This document shows positions 31,703 through 41,016 of a stretch of DNA of 64,000 bases, piece by piece; within the stretch, counting starts at the first letter, position 1, and each line of letters opens with the position of its first letter. The DNA is taken from the NCBI RefSeq assembly GCF_026341855.1, contig NZ_JAPENW010000001.1:1178001-1242000 (forward strand), written 5' to 3'. The position numbers were made by a program, and so were the translations under genes. Origin of the DNA: Streptomyces sp. NBC_00568. Its GTDB lineage: Bacteria > Actinomycetota > Actinomycetes > Streptomycetales > Streptomycetaceae. The notes under the pieces are model-generated. The model was not told the origin of the DNA. It searched no databases and saw only the letters and a list, made by a program, of their open reading frames with translations.

Positions 31703-31967
31703 CGGATCCTCAGCCGCGGGCCCTGCTCCGCCGATCTCCCGTCGGCGGGCTCCGGCCTTCCGCGGGACTGATCAACACCGGCCCCGGTGGCGCCCGTTCG
31801 AGTGAGAATGGGCGGCCCGGGGCCGCGTGCTGTCCGGCCTCCCGGCCCCGACTCCCTAGCGTGCCCAGTGACCGATCGGCCCTGCCTTCGTTCCCCCGTC
31901 CGGGGGACCGAGCGACCTCGAAGAGGTCGCCGGGCACGGCACATCAGATCTGAACGAGGTGTACGCG
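31665..31967. other. Intergenic region upstream of the ABC transporter genes, no gene seen
   Basis: Apart from the 14-bp repeats at its left edge, this 303-base gap shows a weak minus-10-like TAGCGT near 31857 and the palindrome AGATCT near 31947, both upstream of the ABC gene. No protein-like frame was found. Confidence 0.35.
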
Positions 31968-32705
31968 ATGGTGGCCCCGCCTGACAACGACGTGCTCTGG
32001 GCACGCGCCCTGCACGTCAAGCACAACGGCTCGCCCGCGCTCAGCGGTGTCTCGCTCGGCGTCCGTGAGGGCGAGATCCTCGCCGTCGGCGGCCCGCGCG
32101 GCAGCGGCAAGACGACCCTCCTGCAGTGCCTGTCCGGCCAGTTGCTGCCGCAGCAGGGCGAGGTCTGGTTCAACAGCTCGCCCGTCCACACCATGGGCCC
32201 GCTCACCCGCGAGCGGCTGCGCCGCGACCGGTTCGCCTGGATCGATCCGGTCCCGTCCCTGGTCCCCGAGCTGAACGCCTGGGAGAACGCCGCCCTCCCG
32301 CTGATGCTGCGCGGCTGCGCCCGCCGGGCCGCCAAGACCGCCGCCCTGGAGTGGCTGGAGCGCCTCGACATCGGCGGCTGCGCCCGCAAACGCCCGCACG
32401 CCCTGCTCCAGGCCGAGCGGCAGCGCGTCGCCATCGCCCGCGCCCTCGCCCCCTCCCCCACCGTCCTGTTCGCCGACGAGCCGACGGCCCCGCTGCACCG
32501 CGCCGACCGCGCCCATGTGCTGCGTACGCTCACCACGGCGGCCCGCTCGCACGGCATCACCGTCGTCCTCGCCACCCACGACGCGGACACGGCGGCGCTC
32601 GCCGACCGCACGGTGTCGCTGCTCGACGGACGGCGTGTGAACACCGTCCACCTGCCCCCGGTCGCCGAGGCGGAAGGCCGGGCCGCGTGCTCGCTCTCCG
32701 TCTAG
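31968..32705 (+). CDS. Degenerate ABC transporter ATP-binding protein
   Basis: 245 residues from the ATG at 31968, which has GAGG upstream; a GTG at 31959 is possible. Walker A is intact (GGPRGSGKTTLLQC), as are Walker B (VLFADEPTAPL) and the H-loop His (VLATHDADTAAL). However, the Q-loop Gln is replaced (FAWIDPVPSL instead of a VFQ-type sequence) and the signature LSGGQ reads LLQAERQRVAIARAL. It resembles MacB/LolD-type ATPases that pair with FtsX-like permeases. The following permease gene overlaps it by 19 bases. Hydrolysis may be altered. Confidence 0.85.
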   Translation: MVAPPDNDVLWARALHVKHNGSPALSGVSLGVREGEILAVGGPRGSGKTTLLQCLSGQLLPQQGEVWFNSSPVHTMGPLTRERLRRDRFAWIDPVPSLVPELNAWENAALPLMLRGCARRAAKTAALEWLERLDIGGCARKRPHALLQAERQRVAIARALAPSPTVLFADEPTAPLHRADRAHVLRTLTTAARSHGITVVLATHDADTAALADRTVSLLDGRRVNTVHLPPVAEAEGRAACSLSV

Positions 32706-34312
32706 CCCGCGGGGGCAACCCCCTCGTCCAGCTCCGCCGGCTCCTGGTCGCCGCCGCCTCCGCGGGCACCGGGTTCCTGCTGCTGTGCACGCTGGGATAC
32801 GCGATGAGCCACCCGGACGCCTCGGCCGCCGGCGCGTTGCGCCTGGCCTGGTGCGTCGCCCCCCTCGCCGCCACGGTCTATTTCGCCGTCGCGGTGGCCC
32901 GCACCGACCCCGGCACGCGCCCCCGGGCCGGCCTCTCCGCCATCGGCCTCGGCCCGGGCCGGCTGATGGCGATCTCCGCCGCCACCACGGCCCTGTCCAC
33001 GCTCAGCGGTTCGCTGCTCGCCCTGCTCCTCTTCCTCCACCTGCGCGGCGACCTGACCGGCATCCCGTTCGACGGCGCGGCGGCGGAGTTCCTGGCCGCC
33101 GGCCACTCCCTGCCCCTGCCGGCGGCCCTGACGCTGCTCGTCCTGGTGCCGATCGCGGCCTCCGGCGCGGCCGCCCTGGTCCTGCGCCCCCGGCGCGGCG
33201 GACCGCAGCGCACGCCCTGGTCGTACGGCCGCACCTGGATGTCGGCACGGCAGAACGCGGTCGCGACCGCTCCGGCGCGCGGGACCGCGCGGGGTGGACA
33301 GCCCGCGGGCGGCCGGCGCGGCGCGCCCGCCGCCTACGCCGGAACCGGCACGGTCCAGGGATTCGAGGACGCGGTGGCGGACGCCGGGGTGGACGCCGGG
33401 GACGCGGCCCCGCCGCAGCCCGACCCCCGTACCCCGGACGCCGCCGCGGACGCCGACGGCCCCGACTTCCACTGGACGGCCGAGGCGTACGCCGGCGAGG
33501 ACACGCTCCGGGAGGCCGGCGGGAACACCGCTCAGGGAAACACCGCTCGGAGCGCTCAGCGGGTGGGTGCGCAGGACCGTTCGGCCGCCGTCACCCACGG
33601 GCACGCCGGGACACCCGCCTCGTACGAGGGTGCCGACCGGGCGCAGGCACACCGGGACCGGCGGCCGGTCGCCGAGGCCGACCCCCATCGGCTGCCGCCG
33701 CCGGAGACCTCCCCGAACGGGCTCCCCTGGGGCGCGGCCACGCTGGCGGCCGGGCTGGCCGTGGAGACGTACGCGAGCCGGTCGGGACCCGCGCCCGCGC
33801 TCGCGCTGCCCGGCGGTTTCGTCGGCGGTCCGGCCGGGGTGCTGCTCGGCTGGGTGCTGACGGCGCTCGGCCTGGCCCTCGCGGGGCCCGCGATCACCTA
33901 TCTGTGCGGGCGGCTGCTCCAGGCCGTACGCCCCGGCGCGCTGCGCCTGCTGGCCGGACGGGTGCTCCAGGCGGAGGCGCGGCGCATCGGGCAGCCGCTG
34001 GGTGTGGTGTGCGCGGTGGCGTCGGGCGGGTTCGCCATGACGACGCTGTACACCGGTTCCCGGCCCGCCTTCGGTCCGCTGACCACCCTCGGGACCCTGC
34101 TGGTCGCCGGGTGCACGCTGCTGACGCTGGCGACCGCCGCCGTCGAGGCGAAGCAGGAGCGGGCGGACACCACGGCGGCCCTGCTGCGGCTGGGTGCGCC
34201 CACCGCGACGCTGCGCGGTGCCGCGGCCCTGCGCGTCGGCGCGCTGTTCGCCGTGTTCGCCCCGCTGACCTGGGCGGTCGCCGAGCTTGCCGCGCTTCCT
34301 CTGACCCGCTGA
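32687..34312 (+). CDS. ABC transporter permease-like membrane protein with long disordered centre
   Basis: 541 residues from the GTG at 32687 (GGAAGG upstream), overlapping the ATPase gene by 19 bases. Residues 15-180 contain four hydrophobic helices; residues about 185-343 are a low-complexity, Gly/Ala/Asp/Pro-rich linker; residues 344-541 contain about four more helices, ending WAVAELAALPLTR. The 4 + loop + 4 arrangement recalls MacB/FtsX-type permeases, but the middle is not a recognisable periplasmic domain. The substrate is unknown. Its partner is the degenerate ATPase just upstream. Confidence 0.75.
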   Translation: MLALRLARGGNPLVQLRRLLVAAASAGTGFLLLCTLGYAMSHPDASAAGALRLAWCVAPLAATVYFAVAVARTDPGTRPRAGLSAIGLGPGRLMAISAATTALSTLSGSLLALLLFLHLRGDLTGIPFDGAAAEFLAAGHSLPLPAALTLLVLVPIAASGAAALVLRPRRGGPQRTPWSYGRTWMSARQNAVATAPARGTARGGQPAGGRRGAPAAYAGTGTVQGFEDAVADAGVDAGDAAPPQPDPRTPDAAADADGPDFHWTAEAYAGEDTLREAGGNTAQGNTARSAQRVGAQDRSAAVTHGHAGTPASYEGADRAQAHRDRRPVAEADPHRLPPPETSPNGLPWGAATLAAGLAVETYASRSGPAPALALPGGFVGGPAGVLLGWVLTALGLALAGPAITYLCGRLLQAVRPGALRLLAGRVLQAEARRIGQPLGVVCAVASGGFAMTTLYTGSRPAFGPLTTLGTLLVAGCTLLTLATAAVEAKQERADTTAALLRLGAPTATLRGAAALRVGALFAVFAPLTWAVAELAALPLTR

Positions 34313-34430
34313 TCCTTCCACGGACCGGTCCACGCGATCGCGGAGGAAAAAGTCCGTGCCGGGCGATGAGTTCCGGGCGGACCCCCGGTCTATCCCTGCG
34401 AACGGCACAACACTGACGGGAGACCCTCAC

Positions 34431-34838
34431 ATGTACCAGCAGATGATCTTCGTGAACCTGCCGGTGTCCGACGTGGACACCTCGAAGAAGTTCTTCACGG
34501 AGCTCGGCTACACGATCAACCCGCAGTTCTCCACCGACGACTGCGCCTGTGTGGTGATCAGCGACACGATCATCGCGATGATGCTCAGCAAGCAGCGCTA
34601 CGCGGACTTCACCAAGAAGCAGATCGCGGACGCGACCAAGACCAGCGAGGTGCTGCTGTGTCTGAGCGCCGAGAGCCGCGAGAAGGTCGACGAGCTGGTC
34701 GACGGCGCGATCGCCGCGGGCGGCTCGGCGACCGGCGACACGCAGGACCAGGGCTTCATGTACGGCCGCGCCTTCGACGACCCGGACGGCCACACCTGGG
34801 AGGTCATGTGGATGGACCCGGCGGCGGTCCAGGGCTGA
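34431..34838 (+). CDS. VOC (glyoxalase/bleomycin-resistance fold) family protein
   Basis: 135 residues, GGGAG before the ATG. Two beta-alpha-beta-beta-beta halves are visible: MYQQMIFVNLPVSDVDTSKKFFTELGYTI opens the first and the last reads YGRAFDDPDGHTWEVMWMD, where His and Glu are the usual metal-ligand positions. The family includes glyoxalases, dioxygenases and drug-binding proteins; this short, single-module member cannot be assigned a substrate. It is followed by a strong hairpin and appears to be a single-gene unit. Confidence 0.85.
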   Translation: MYQQMIFVNLPVSDVDTSKKFFTELGYTINPQFSTDDCACVVISDTIIAMMLSKQRYADFTKKQIADATKTSEVLLCLSAESREKVDELVDGAIAAGGSATGDTQDQGFMYGRAFDDPDGHTWEVMWMDPAAVQG

Positions 34839-34865
34839 GTCCGGCCGTCCCGGTTCACGTCCCGG

Positions 34866-34900
34866 GGCCGGTGCGCGGTACGGGGGTCCGCGCACCGGCC
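34866..34900 (+). terminator. Hairpin terminator after the VOC gene
   Basis: GGCCGGTGCGCG (34866-34877) pairs perfectly with CGCGCACCGGCC (34889-34900), a 12-bp stem with an 11-base loop. Confidence 0.82.
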
Positions 34901-35084
34901 TCGTGACGTCGGCCCCCGGGAGCCCGGCCCGGGCCCTCGCCCGGTCCCGGCTTCCCGTGCGTCGCCCGGCACGATGTCACCCGCGTGGCGGGTGCGCCCG
35001 GCTGATGCGACATCACCGCGCGGTGCCGTGCCGGGTACCGCGAACCCCGGGTGTCCTGCGAAGGGCAGCCCCTAGCATGGCCGC

Positions 35085-36200
35085 GTGCAGCCGACACCTC
35101 TCCACGCATCCCATGACCGTGAGATCGAATCCCTCACCGAGTTCGACGAGGTCGTCTCGACGGGCGGCACGCTCGCCCGGTTCCGTGTCCAGGCGGTCGA
35201 CCTGACGGGCCGTACGAAGGAACTGCTCTCCGTGGACACCACGGGTGCCGTGTTCCTGGGCTGCCCGATGGAGGCCGAGGCCGCCGCCGGCATCCGGTCC
35301 TCGGGCGCCCTCGTCTTCCCGCCCGTCCCGGGGCTGCCCCTCGATCCCTACCGGGGCCATCTCTACTCCCCCGACGAGCTCTTCGCCTCGCTCGACGCGG
35401 GGTACGAGGCGACGCCCGACGCCCGTGCGTACGCCTGGTTCCAGCGGACCAAGGCCGACGGCGACATCTTCGCGTCGATGGTGCGCGCCGTGCACGACGA
35501 CTCCGTGTCGGACGCGCTCGACGAACTCCTCGTCGGCGCACGGGTGGTCGGCGTGATGGGCGGCCACGCGATGGCACGCGGCACGGAGGCGTACGCGGGG
35601 GCCGCGCGGCTCGGCCGGGAGCTCGCGCGCTCCGGTCTCACGGTCGCCACCGGCGGCGGTCCGGGTGCCATGGAGGCGGCGAACCTCGGCGCGTACGCGG
35701 CTCCCTTCGACGACGGCATGCTCGACGAGGCGCTGCGCATCCTGGCGGCCGTCCCCTCGTTCACCCCCTCCGTCACCGACTGGGCGCGCGCGGCGTTCGA
35801 GGTGCGGGAACGCTGGCCGTCGGGTGGCCCCTCGGTCGGCATCCCCACCTGGTTCTACGGGCACGAGCCGCCGAACGCCTTCGCCGCGCACCTAGCGAAG
35901 TACTTCGCCAACGCGACCCGTGAGGACGGGCTGCTGGCCCGCTCGAACGCGGGTGTCGTCTTCCTGCCGGGCGCCGCCGGGACCGTACAGGAGATCTTCG
36001 ACAACGCGACCCCGAACTACTACGGGTCGAGGGGCGAGCCGACCCCCATGGTCCTGGTGGACCGTGCGCACTGGACCGAGAGGTATCCGGCCTGGCCGCT
36101 GCTCAGGGCGTTGGCGCGGGAGCGTGCGATGGAGTCGCGGATCGCGCTCGTCGACCGCGTTGATGACGCTCCGGAGGCACTCAAACACCTCGGTGGTTAA
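35085..36200 (+). CDS. LOG-family Rossmann protein (lysine decarboxylase-like fold)
   Basis: 371 residues from a GTG, longer than the usual 180-250 residue LOG proteins. The C-terminal half carries the family motifs: VVGVMGGHAMARGTEAY, ATGGGPGAMEAANLGAY (the PGGxGTxxE-fold glycine motif partner) and VFLPGAAGTVQEIFD. LOG proteins hydrolyse nucleoside monophosphates, releasing cytokinin-type bases or, more generally, the base from AMP. The N-terminal 150 residues (MQPTPLHASHDREIESLTEFDEVV) match no domain I recognise, and are probably a specific extension. The gene stands alone upstream of the LAETG protein. Confidence 0.8.
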   Translation: MQPTPLHASHDREIESLTEFDEVVSTGGTLARFRVQAVDLTGRTKELLSVDTTGAVFLGCPMEAEAAAGIRSSGALVFPPVPGLPLDPYRGHLYSPDELFASLDAGYEATPDARAYAWFQRTKADGDIFASMVRAVHDDSVSDALDELLVGARVVGVMGGHAMARGTEAYAGAARLGRELARSGLTVATGGGPGAMEAANLGAYAAPFDDGMLDEALRILAAVPSFTPSVTDWARAAFEVRERWPSGGPSVGIPTWFYGHEPPNAFAAHLAKYFANATREDGLLARSNAGVVFLPGAAGTVQEIFDNATPNYYGSRGEPTPMVLVDRAHWTERYPAWPLLRALARERAMESRIALVDRVDDAPEALKHLGG

Positions 36201-36238
36201 TGACTCGGCAAAGCCAACGGCGAGGCTGGGCATATGCA

Positions 36239-36266
36239 TTGACAGCACTTAGGTGGCGCTTATAAA
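36239..36266 (+). promoter_or_regulatory. Consensus-type promoter for the LAETG surface protein gene
   Basis: TTGACA at 36239-36244 and TATAAA at 36261-36266 are separated by 16 bases, close to the principal sigma factor consensus. Transcription would begin near 36273, giving a leader of about 87 bases before the GTG at 36360. Confidence 0.65.
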
Positions 36267-36359
36267 CCTGTGAAACTCCTGGGGGTGCTGTTGCCACGGA
36301 ATGATTCGCAGCAAATCCCCCGACACCCCCCGCAGTTGCGCAACCTGTGAAGGGCAATC

Positions 36360-37046
36360 GTGTCCATATCTCGACGCACCGCACGTACCGTGCGAATCCT
36401 CGGCGTTGCTTCCGCCTCTGCCGCGCTCGCGCTCGGCGTCGCCGGCAACGCGCTCGCTTGCAACATCCGTGACTTCTCGGCCGCCGCTTCCTGCGACGGC
36501 GACGGGAAGGGCATCATCACCGTGACCGACACGGACGCCTCCGCCAAGGAAGCCACCATCACGGTCTTCCTCGAGCGCAACGGCGCCGACGACCACCAGG
36601 TCGGGACCGCCCAGAAGGTCACCGGCAGCAAGGCCGGTGCCACGATCTCCTTCGCGGAGGACTGGGCGCCCAAGGCCGAGTACCGGATCCACGTCAGCGT
36701 CCCGAACCTCGTGGACAAGGACATCTCTCCGAACCTGGTGACGAAGGACGAGGCCTGCGCGCCGAAGTCGGAGTCGCCGTCCCCGTCGGCGAGCCCGGAG
36801 CCGTCGGAGTCCGCCTCGGACACCCCCTCGGACTCGGCGACCCCGTCCGACTCGGAGAGCAGCGCCGCCCCGGCGACGCCGGGCGACAACCAGCCGTCCG
36901 CGGCGGCCGGTGAGTCCAACCTCGCCGAGACCGGTGCGAGCTCCAACACCCCGATGATCGCCGGTATCGCCGGTGCGCTCGTCGTCGTCGGTGGCGGAGC
37001 GGTCTTCTTCGGCATGCGCCGCCGTGGCGCCTCGAAGGCCAGCTGA
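36360..37046 (+). CDS. LAETG-motif sortase-dependent surface protein
   Basis: 228 residues. The signal peptide is SRRTARTVRILGVASASAAL followed by ALGVAGNALAC. After a beta-rich region of about 110 residues comes a Ser/Pro/Glu-rich stalk (SPSPSASPEPSESAS) and the sorting signal NLAETGASS, a hydrophobic helix (MIAGIAGALVVVGGGAVFFGM) and RRRGASKAS. LAxTG is the motif recognised by class E sortases in Streptomyces; no such sortase is encoded in this window. AAGGG lies before the GTG start. Likely covalently linked to the cell wall; its function is unknown. Confidence 0.88.
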   Translation: MSISRRTARTVRILGVASASAALALGVAGNALACNIRDFSAAASCDGDGKGIITVTDTDASAKEATITVFLERNGADDHQVGTAQKVTGSKAGATISFAEDWAPKAEYRIHVSVPNLVDKDISPNLVTKDEACAPKSESPSPSASPEPSESASDTPSDSATPSDSESSAAPATPGDNQPSAAAGESNLAETGASSNTPMIAGIAGALVVVGGGAVFFGMRRRGASKAS

Positions 37047-37193
37047 CCCGCATCCTGTACGACCGTGTGGCCCGCCTCCTCAACGGGGGCGGGCCACACG
37101 GCTGTCCGGGCACAGCGGCCGGACAGCGCCTCCGGCCGGACGGCCGATCGCCCTGCCCGGCGCCCTTCCCCCCGGCACGACGGTCTCGGCGTA

Positions 37194-38216
37194 CTACTCC
37201 CCGAGCACGACGATCTCGGCGGCGTCGAACTCCACCCCGACCACGTCCCCGGGCTCCGGCGCGTCCCGCAGCGCGCACGCCGCCTCCAGCCGTGGCGCGT
37301 CCCGCGGCTGGAGCTGTACGGCGACGTGGGTGCCCCGGAAGGTGCGTGCGGCGACCGTGCAGCGCAGCCCGTCCGCCGGGGCCACGAGCCGTACACCGGC
37401 GGGCCGTACGAGGAGCGTGCCCGGCCCCTGGGGGGCACCCTCGGGCACCGGGACCTTGCCCCACGGAGTGTCGGCGGCCGCCGCGCTCACCGTCGCCTCG
37501 ACCACGTTGTCGAAGCCGAGGAAGCGGGCCACGAACTCGTCCGCGGGACGCTGCCAGACCTCAAGTGGCGTACCGGACTGGGCGATCCGCCCGTCGCACA
37601 TCACCACGACCCGGTCGGCGAGTGCGAAGGCCTCGCCCTGGTCGTGGGTGACGGCGAGCACCGTGGTCCCCAACTCGCCGAAGAGATCACGGAGTTCGAC
37701 GACCAGCCGTTCGCGCAGCGAGCGGTCCAGCTGGCCGAGCGGTTCGTCGAGCATCAGCAGGCGGGGGCGGGGCGCCAGGGCGCGGGCCAGCGCGACGCGC
37801 TGCTGCTCGCCCCCGGAGAGGGAGGCGACGGCGCGGTCGCGGGCTCCGGGCAGTCCGACCAGGTCCAGCAACTCCCCCACCCGGGCGGCCTGTCCGCTCC
37901 TCGACGTGCCGTGCATCCGCAGTCCGAAGGCCACGTTGCCGCCCACGTCCCGCTGCGGGAAGAGCTGATGGTCCTGGAACATCAGGCCGACGCCCCGCTT
38001 GTGCGCGGGGACGCCCGCCTGGTCCTGTCCGTCCAGCAGCACACGGCCCGCGTCCAGGGCCTGCAGTCCGGCCACCGTCCGCAGCAGCGTGGACTTGCCG
38101 CTGCCGCTCGGCCCGAGCACGCACACGATCTCGTGCTCGGCGACATCGAGGTCGACGGCGTCGAGCACGGCCCGGCCGCCGAAGCGTACGGTCGCGCCCT
38201 GCAGGCTCAGCAGCAT
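37194..38216 (-). CDS. thiQ: Thiamine ABC transporter ATP-binding protein
   Basis: 340 residues. All ABC motifs are canonical: GPSGSGKSTLLRT (Walker A), LMFQDHQLFP (Q-loop), SLSGGEQQRVALARAL (signature), RLLMLDEPLGQLD (Walker B) and VTHDQGEA (H-loop). A C-terminal TOBE-like domain (about 240-340) is present, longer than in enteric ThiQ and like the PotA/FbpC group. Assignment to thiamine rests on the upstream TPP riboswitch and on the binding-protein sequence. It starts directly after the permease stop. Confidence 0.85.
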   Translation of the reverse strand: MLLSLQGATVRFGGRAVLDAVDLDVAEHEIVCVLGPSGSGKSTLLRTVAGLQALDAGRVLLDGQDQAGVPAHKRGVGLMFQDHQLFPQRDVGGNVAFGLRMHGTSRSGQAARVGELLDLVGLPGARDRAVASLSGGEQQRVALARALAPRPRLLMLDEPLGQLDRSLRERLVVELRDLFGELGTTVLAVTHDQGEAFALADRVVVMCDGRIAQSGTPLEVWQRPADEFVARFLGFDNVVEATVSAAAADTPWGKVPVPEGAPQGPGTLLVRPAGVRLVAPADGLRCTVAARTFRGTHVAVQLQPRDAPRLEAACALRDAPEPGDVVGVEFDAAEIVVLGE

Positions 38217-39920
38217 CTAGAACTCCCCGGTCCGGTCGGTCCGCATCCGCTCCAACAGCAGCAGCGCCACCGCGCACACGACCATCAGAATCGTCGAAAG
38301 GGCCATCGCCTGGCCGTAGTTGAGATCGCCCGCCCGCCCGAGCAGCCGGGCCACGGCGACCGGCAGCGTCGGGTTGTCGGGCCGCGCGATGAAGACCGTC
38401 GCCCCGAACTCCCCGAGGGAGACGGCGAAGGCGAATCCGGCCGCGATCAGCAGCGCCCGCCGCACCATCGGCAGATCGACCTCGCGCCACACCCGCCACG
38501 GCGACGCCCCGAGCACGGCCGCGGCCTCCCGCAGCCGCCCGTCCACCGCGCGCAGCACCGGCAGCATCGTCCGCACGACGAAGGGGACACCCACGAGCGC
38601 CTGCGCCAGCGGAACCAGGATCCAGCTGCCGCGCAGATCCAGGGGCGGCTCGTCCAGCGCGATCAGGAACCCGAAACCCACGGTCACCGCGGAGACGCCG
38701 AGCGGCAGCATGAGCAGCGCGTCGAAGCCCCGCATGAGGCGGCCGGCGCGCCGGGTGAGGGCCGCCGCCGCCAGACCGCCGATCACCACGGCGATGGCGG
38801 TGGCGGCGAGCGCGTACTCCAGCGAGTTGCCGATCGCCTCGATCGGGGCGACGAGGAAGACGCCTCCGTCGTCGTCGCCCAGCGCCCGGTAGTAGCCGAG
38901 TCCCGGGGCGTCGAGGGAGCGCTGGACGAGAACCGCGAGCGGCAGCACGAGGAGGACGCCGATGCTTGCCAGCACCCCCGCGAGCAGCGCCCACTGCCCG
39001 GCCCCGCGCGGCCGGCGCGCGGTCGTCTCCGGGGCCACCAGGCGCAGGGCGGTCTCCCGTCGGCGTACGGTCGCGGCGTGTACGGCGAGGATCGCGCCCA
39101 CCGCCACGAACTGGACGATCGTCAGCACCGCCGCCGTCGCGAGGTCGAAGATCTCGGACGTCTGCCGGTAGATCTCGACCTCGAGGGTCGAGAAGGTGGG
39201 GCCGCCGAGGATCTGCACCACGCCGAACGAGGTGAAGGTGAAGAGGAAGACCATGAGGGCCGCCGCGGCCACGGCCGGCCCGAGCGCCGGCAGCGTCACC
39301 TTGCGCCACGCCGCGAAGCGCGAGGCGCCGAGCACGCGCGCGGCCTCCTCCTGGCGCGGGTCGAGCTGCGACCAGAGTCCGCCGACGGTCCGTACGACGA
39401 CCGCGTAGTTGAAGAAGACGTGCGCCAGCAGGATCGCCCACACCGTGGTGTCGAGGCGCACACCCCACAGCTCGTCGAGCAGCCCGCCGCGGCCGACCAG
39501 CGCGAGGAACGCCGTGCCGACGACCACGGTGGGCAACACGAAGGGCACGGTCACCACGGCCCGGAGGACCTGCTTGCCCCGGAAATCGAAGCGTGCGAAG
39601 ACATACGCGCCGGGGAGCGCGACCAGCAGCGTGAGCACCGTCGAGGCGAGCGCCTGCCAGGTGGTGAACCACAGCACGTGCCGGATGTCGGACTGGGCCG
39701 GCACCTCCCAGATCCGGTCCAGCTGCCAGCCGCCGTCCGTGTGGAGTCCGCGCGAGACGATCGCGACGACGGGGTAGGCGAAGAAGACGGCGAGGAACGC
39801 GACGGGCAGGGCCATCAGGCCGAGCCGCGCCGCGTTCCGCCCACGGGCCTTTCGCGGAGCTCCGCCGGTCCCGTCGGCTCGGCCCGCTCCCTCGGCTACT
39901 TCAGTACGAGCGAGGTCCAC
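38217..39920 (-). CDS. thiP: Thiamine ABC transporter permease, two fused domains
   Basis: 567 residues if started at the GTG at 39920, which lies inside the end of thiB (25-base overlap) with only a weak ribosome site; no other start is convincing before residue 32. About twelve helices form two BPD_transp_1 units. EAA-loop motifs are EEAARVLGASRFAAWRKVTLPALGPA in the first half and REAAAVLGASPWRVWREVDLPMVRRA in the second. The fused architecture is that of ThiP/FbpB permeases. It is between thiB and thiQ in one operon. Confidence 0.87.
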   Translation of the reverse strand: MDLARTEVAEGAGRADGTGGAPRKARGRNAARLGLMALPVAFLAVFFAYPVVAIVSRGLHTDGGWQLDRIWEVPAQSDIRHVLWFTTWQALASTVLTLLVALPGAYVFARFDFRGKQVLRAVVTVPFVLPTVVVGTAFLALVGRGGLLDELWGVRLDTTVWAILLAHVFFNYAVVVRTVGGLWSQLDPRQEEAARVLGASRFAAWRKVTLPALGPAVAAAALMVFLFTFTSFGVVQILGGPTFSTLEVEIYRQTSEIFDLATAAVLTIVQFVAVGAILAVHAATVRRRETALRLVAPETTARRPRGAGQWALLAGVLASIGVLLVLPLAVLVQRSLDAPGLGYYRALGDDDGGVFLVAPIEAIGNSLEYALAATAIAVVIGGLAAAALTRRAGRLMRGFDALLMLPLGVSAVTVGFGFLIALDEPPLDLRGSWILVPLAQALVGVPFVVRTMLPVLRAVDGRLREAAAVLGASPWRVWREVDLPMVRRALLIAAGFAFAVSLGEFGATVFIARPDNPTLPVAVARLLGRAGDLNYGQAMALSTILMVVCAVALLLLERMRTDRTGEF

Positions 39921-40984
39921 GACTTGACCCACTGGTCGCGTTCGGCGGCGATCTTCTCGGGGGCCAGGGTCTCGGGGTCCTTGGCCGGCGGACCGTACCG
40001 CGTGAACTCCGGCGGCACCTGCGCCGCCTCGCGCACCGGGTAGACGAACATGTTGAGCGGCATGTCGTCCTGGAACTCCTTGGTGAGCATGAAGTCGAGG
40101 AGCGCCTTGCCGCCCTTGGCGTTCTTGGCGTTGCTGAGCAGACCCGCGTACTCGACCTGCCGGAAGCAGGTACCGGTCGCGACACCGGTCGGGGCGGTGG
40201 TGGGCTTCGGGTCGGCGTAGATGACCTCGGCGGGCGGCGAGGAGGCGTACGAGACGACGAGCGGCCGGTCGCCCTTGGCCTTCTTGCCGCCGGCGGACCC
40301 CGAGAACTCCTCGTTGTAGGCCTGCTCCCAGCCGTCCACGACCTTCACGCCGTTGGCCTTGAGCTTCTTCCAGTAGCCCTCCCAGCCCTTGTCGCCGTAG
40401 TGCGCGGCGGACCCGAGCAGGAAGCCGAGGCCGGGCGAGGACGTGGAGGCGTTCTCGGTGACGAGGAGGTCCTTGTACGCGGGCTTGACCAGGTCGTCGA
40501 AGGACTGCGGAGGCTTCAGCTTGTGCTCGCTGAAGTAGGCCTTGTCGTAGTTGACGCAGATGTCGCCCGAGTCGATGGGCGTGACCCGGTGCTTGTCCTG
40601 GTCGGTCCGGTACTCGGGCAGGACCAGATCCGCGCCCTTGGCCACGTACGGCTGGAACAGCCCGTTGTCGAGCGCGCGGGAGAGCAGGGTGTTGTCGACG
40701 CCGAAGAAGACGTCGCCCTGCGGGTTGTCCTTGGTCAGGATGGCCTTGTTGACGGCCTGCCCGGCGTCGCCGTCCTTGAGGACCCTGACCTTGTACCCGG
40801 ACTGCTTCTCGAAGTCCTTGAGCACGCTCTTCGACACGACGAACGAGTCGTGGCTGACGAGCGTGATCGTCTTCGGATCGCCCGAGCCGGCGGCGTCGGA
40901 CGAGTCGCACGCGGACAGTGCCGGCAGCGTGACGAGGCCGAGCCCGACGGCCAGGGCCGCGAACCGCCTGTTGGTGATGCTCAC
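39896..40984 (-). CDS. thiB: Thiamine ABC transporter substrate-binding lipoprotein
   Basis: 362 residues from the GTG at 40984, directly preceded by AGGAGGAATCA. The leader ends in a lipobox (LVTLPALSAC), so the protein is membrane-anchored outside the cell. Family landmarks of thiamine-binding proteins are ITLVSHDSFVVSKSVLKDFEKQSG, VRVLKDGDAGQAVNKAIL, GDVFFGVDNTLLSRALDNGLF and SPGLGFLL. The gene lies directly behind a TPP riboswitch and heads the thiBPQ operon. Iron-type ABC binding proteins look similar in outline, but riboswitch and the GVDN motif favour thiamine. Confidence 0.9.
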   Translation of the reverse strand: MSITNRRFAALAVGLGLVTLPALSACDSSDAAGSGDPKTITLVSHDSFVVSKSVLKDFEKQSGYKVRVLKDGDAGQAVNKAILTKDNPQGDVFFGVDNTLLSRALDNGLFQPYVAKGADLVLPEYRTDQDKHRVTPIDSGDICVNYDKAYFSEHKLKPPQSFDDLVKPAYKDLLVTENASTSSPGLGFLLGSAAHYGDKGWEGYWKKLKANGVKVVDGWEQAYNEEFSGSAGGKKAKGDRPLVVSYASSPPAEVIYADPKPTTAPTGVATGTCFRQVEYAGLLSNAKNAKGGKALLDFMLTKEFQDDMPLNMFVYPVREAAQVPPEFTRYGPPAKDPETLAPEKIAAERDQWVKSWTSLVLK

Positions 40985-41016
40985 TGATTCCTCCTGGGTG
41001 ACCAGGAAGAGACGCG

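Noticed and set aside
37065..40043. 992-residue plus-strand open frame opposite the thiamine operon
   Set aside because: It is low-complexity, rich in Arg/His/Gln, and antisense to thiQ, thiP and thiB, which carry full motifs.
37194..40984. Iron(III) ABC transporter
   Set aside because: The ATPase and permease resemble iron transporters, but the TPP riboswitch and GVDN/HDSF motifs of the binding protein indicate thiamine.
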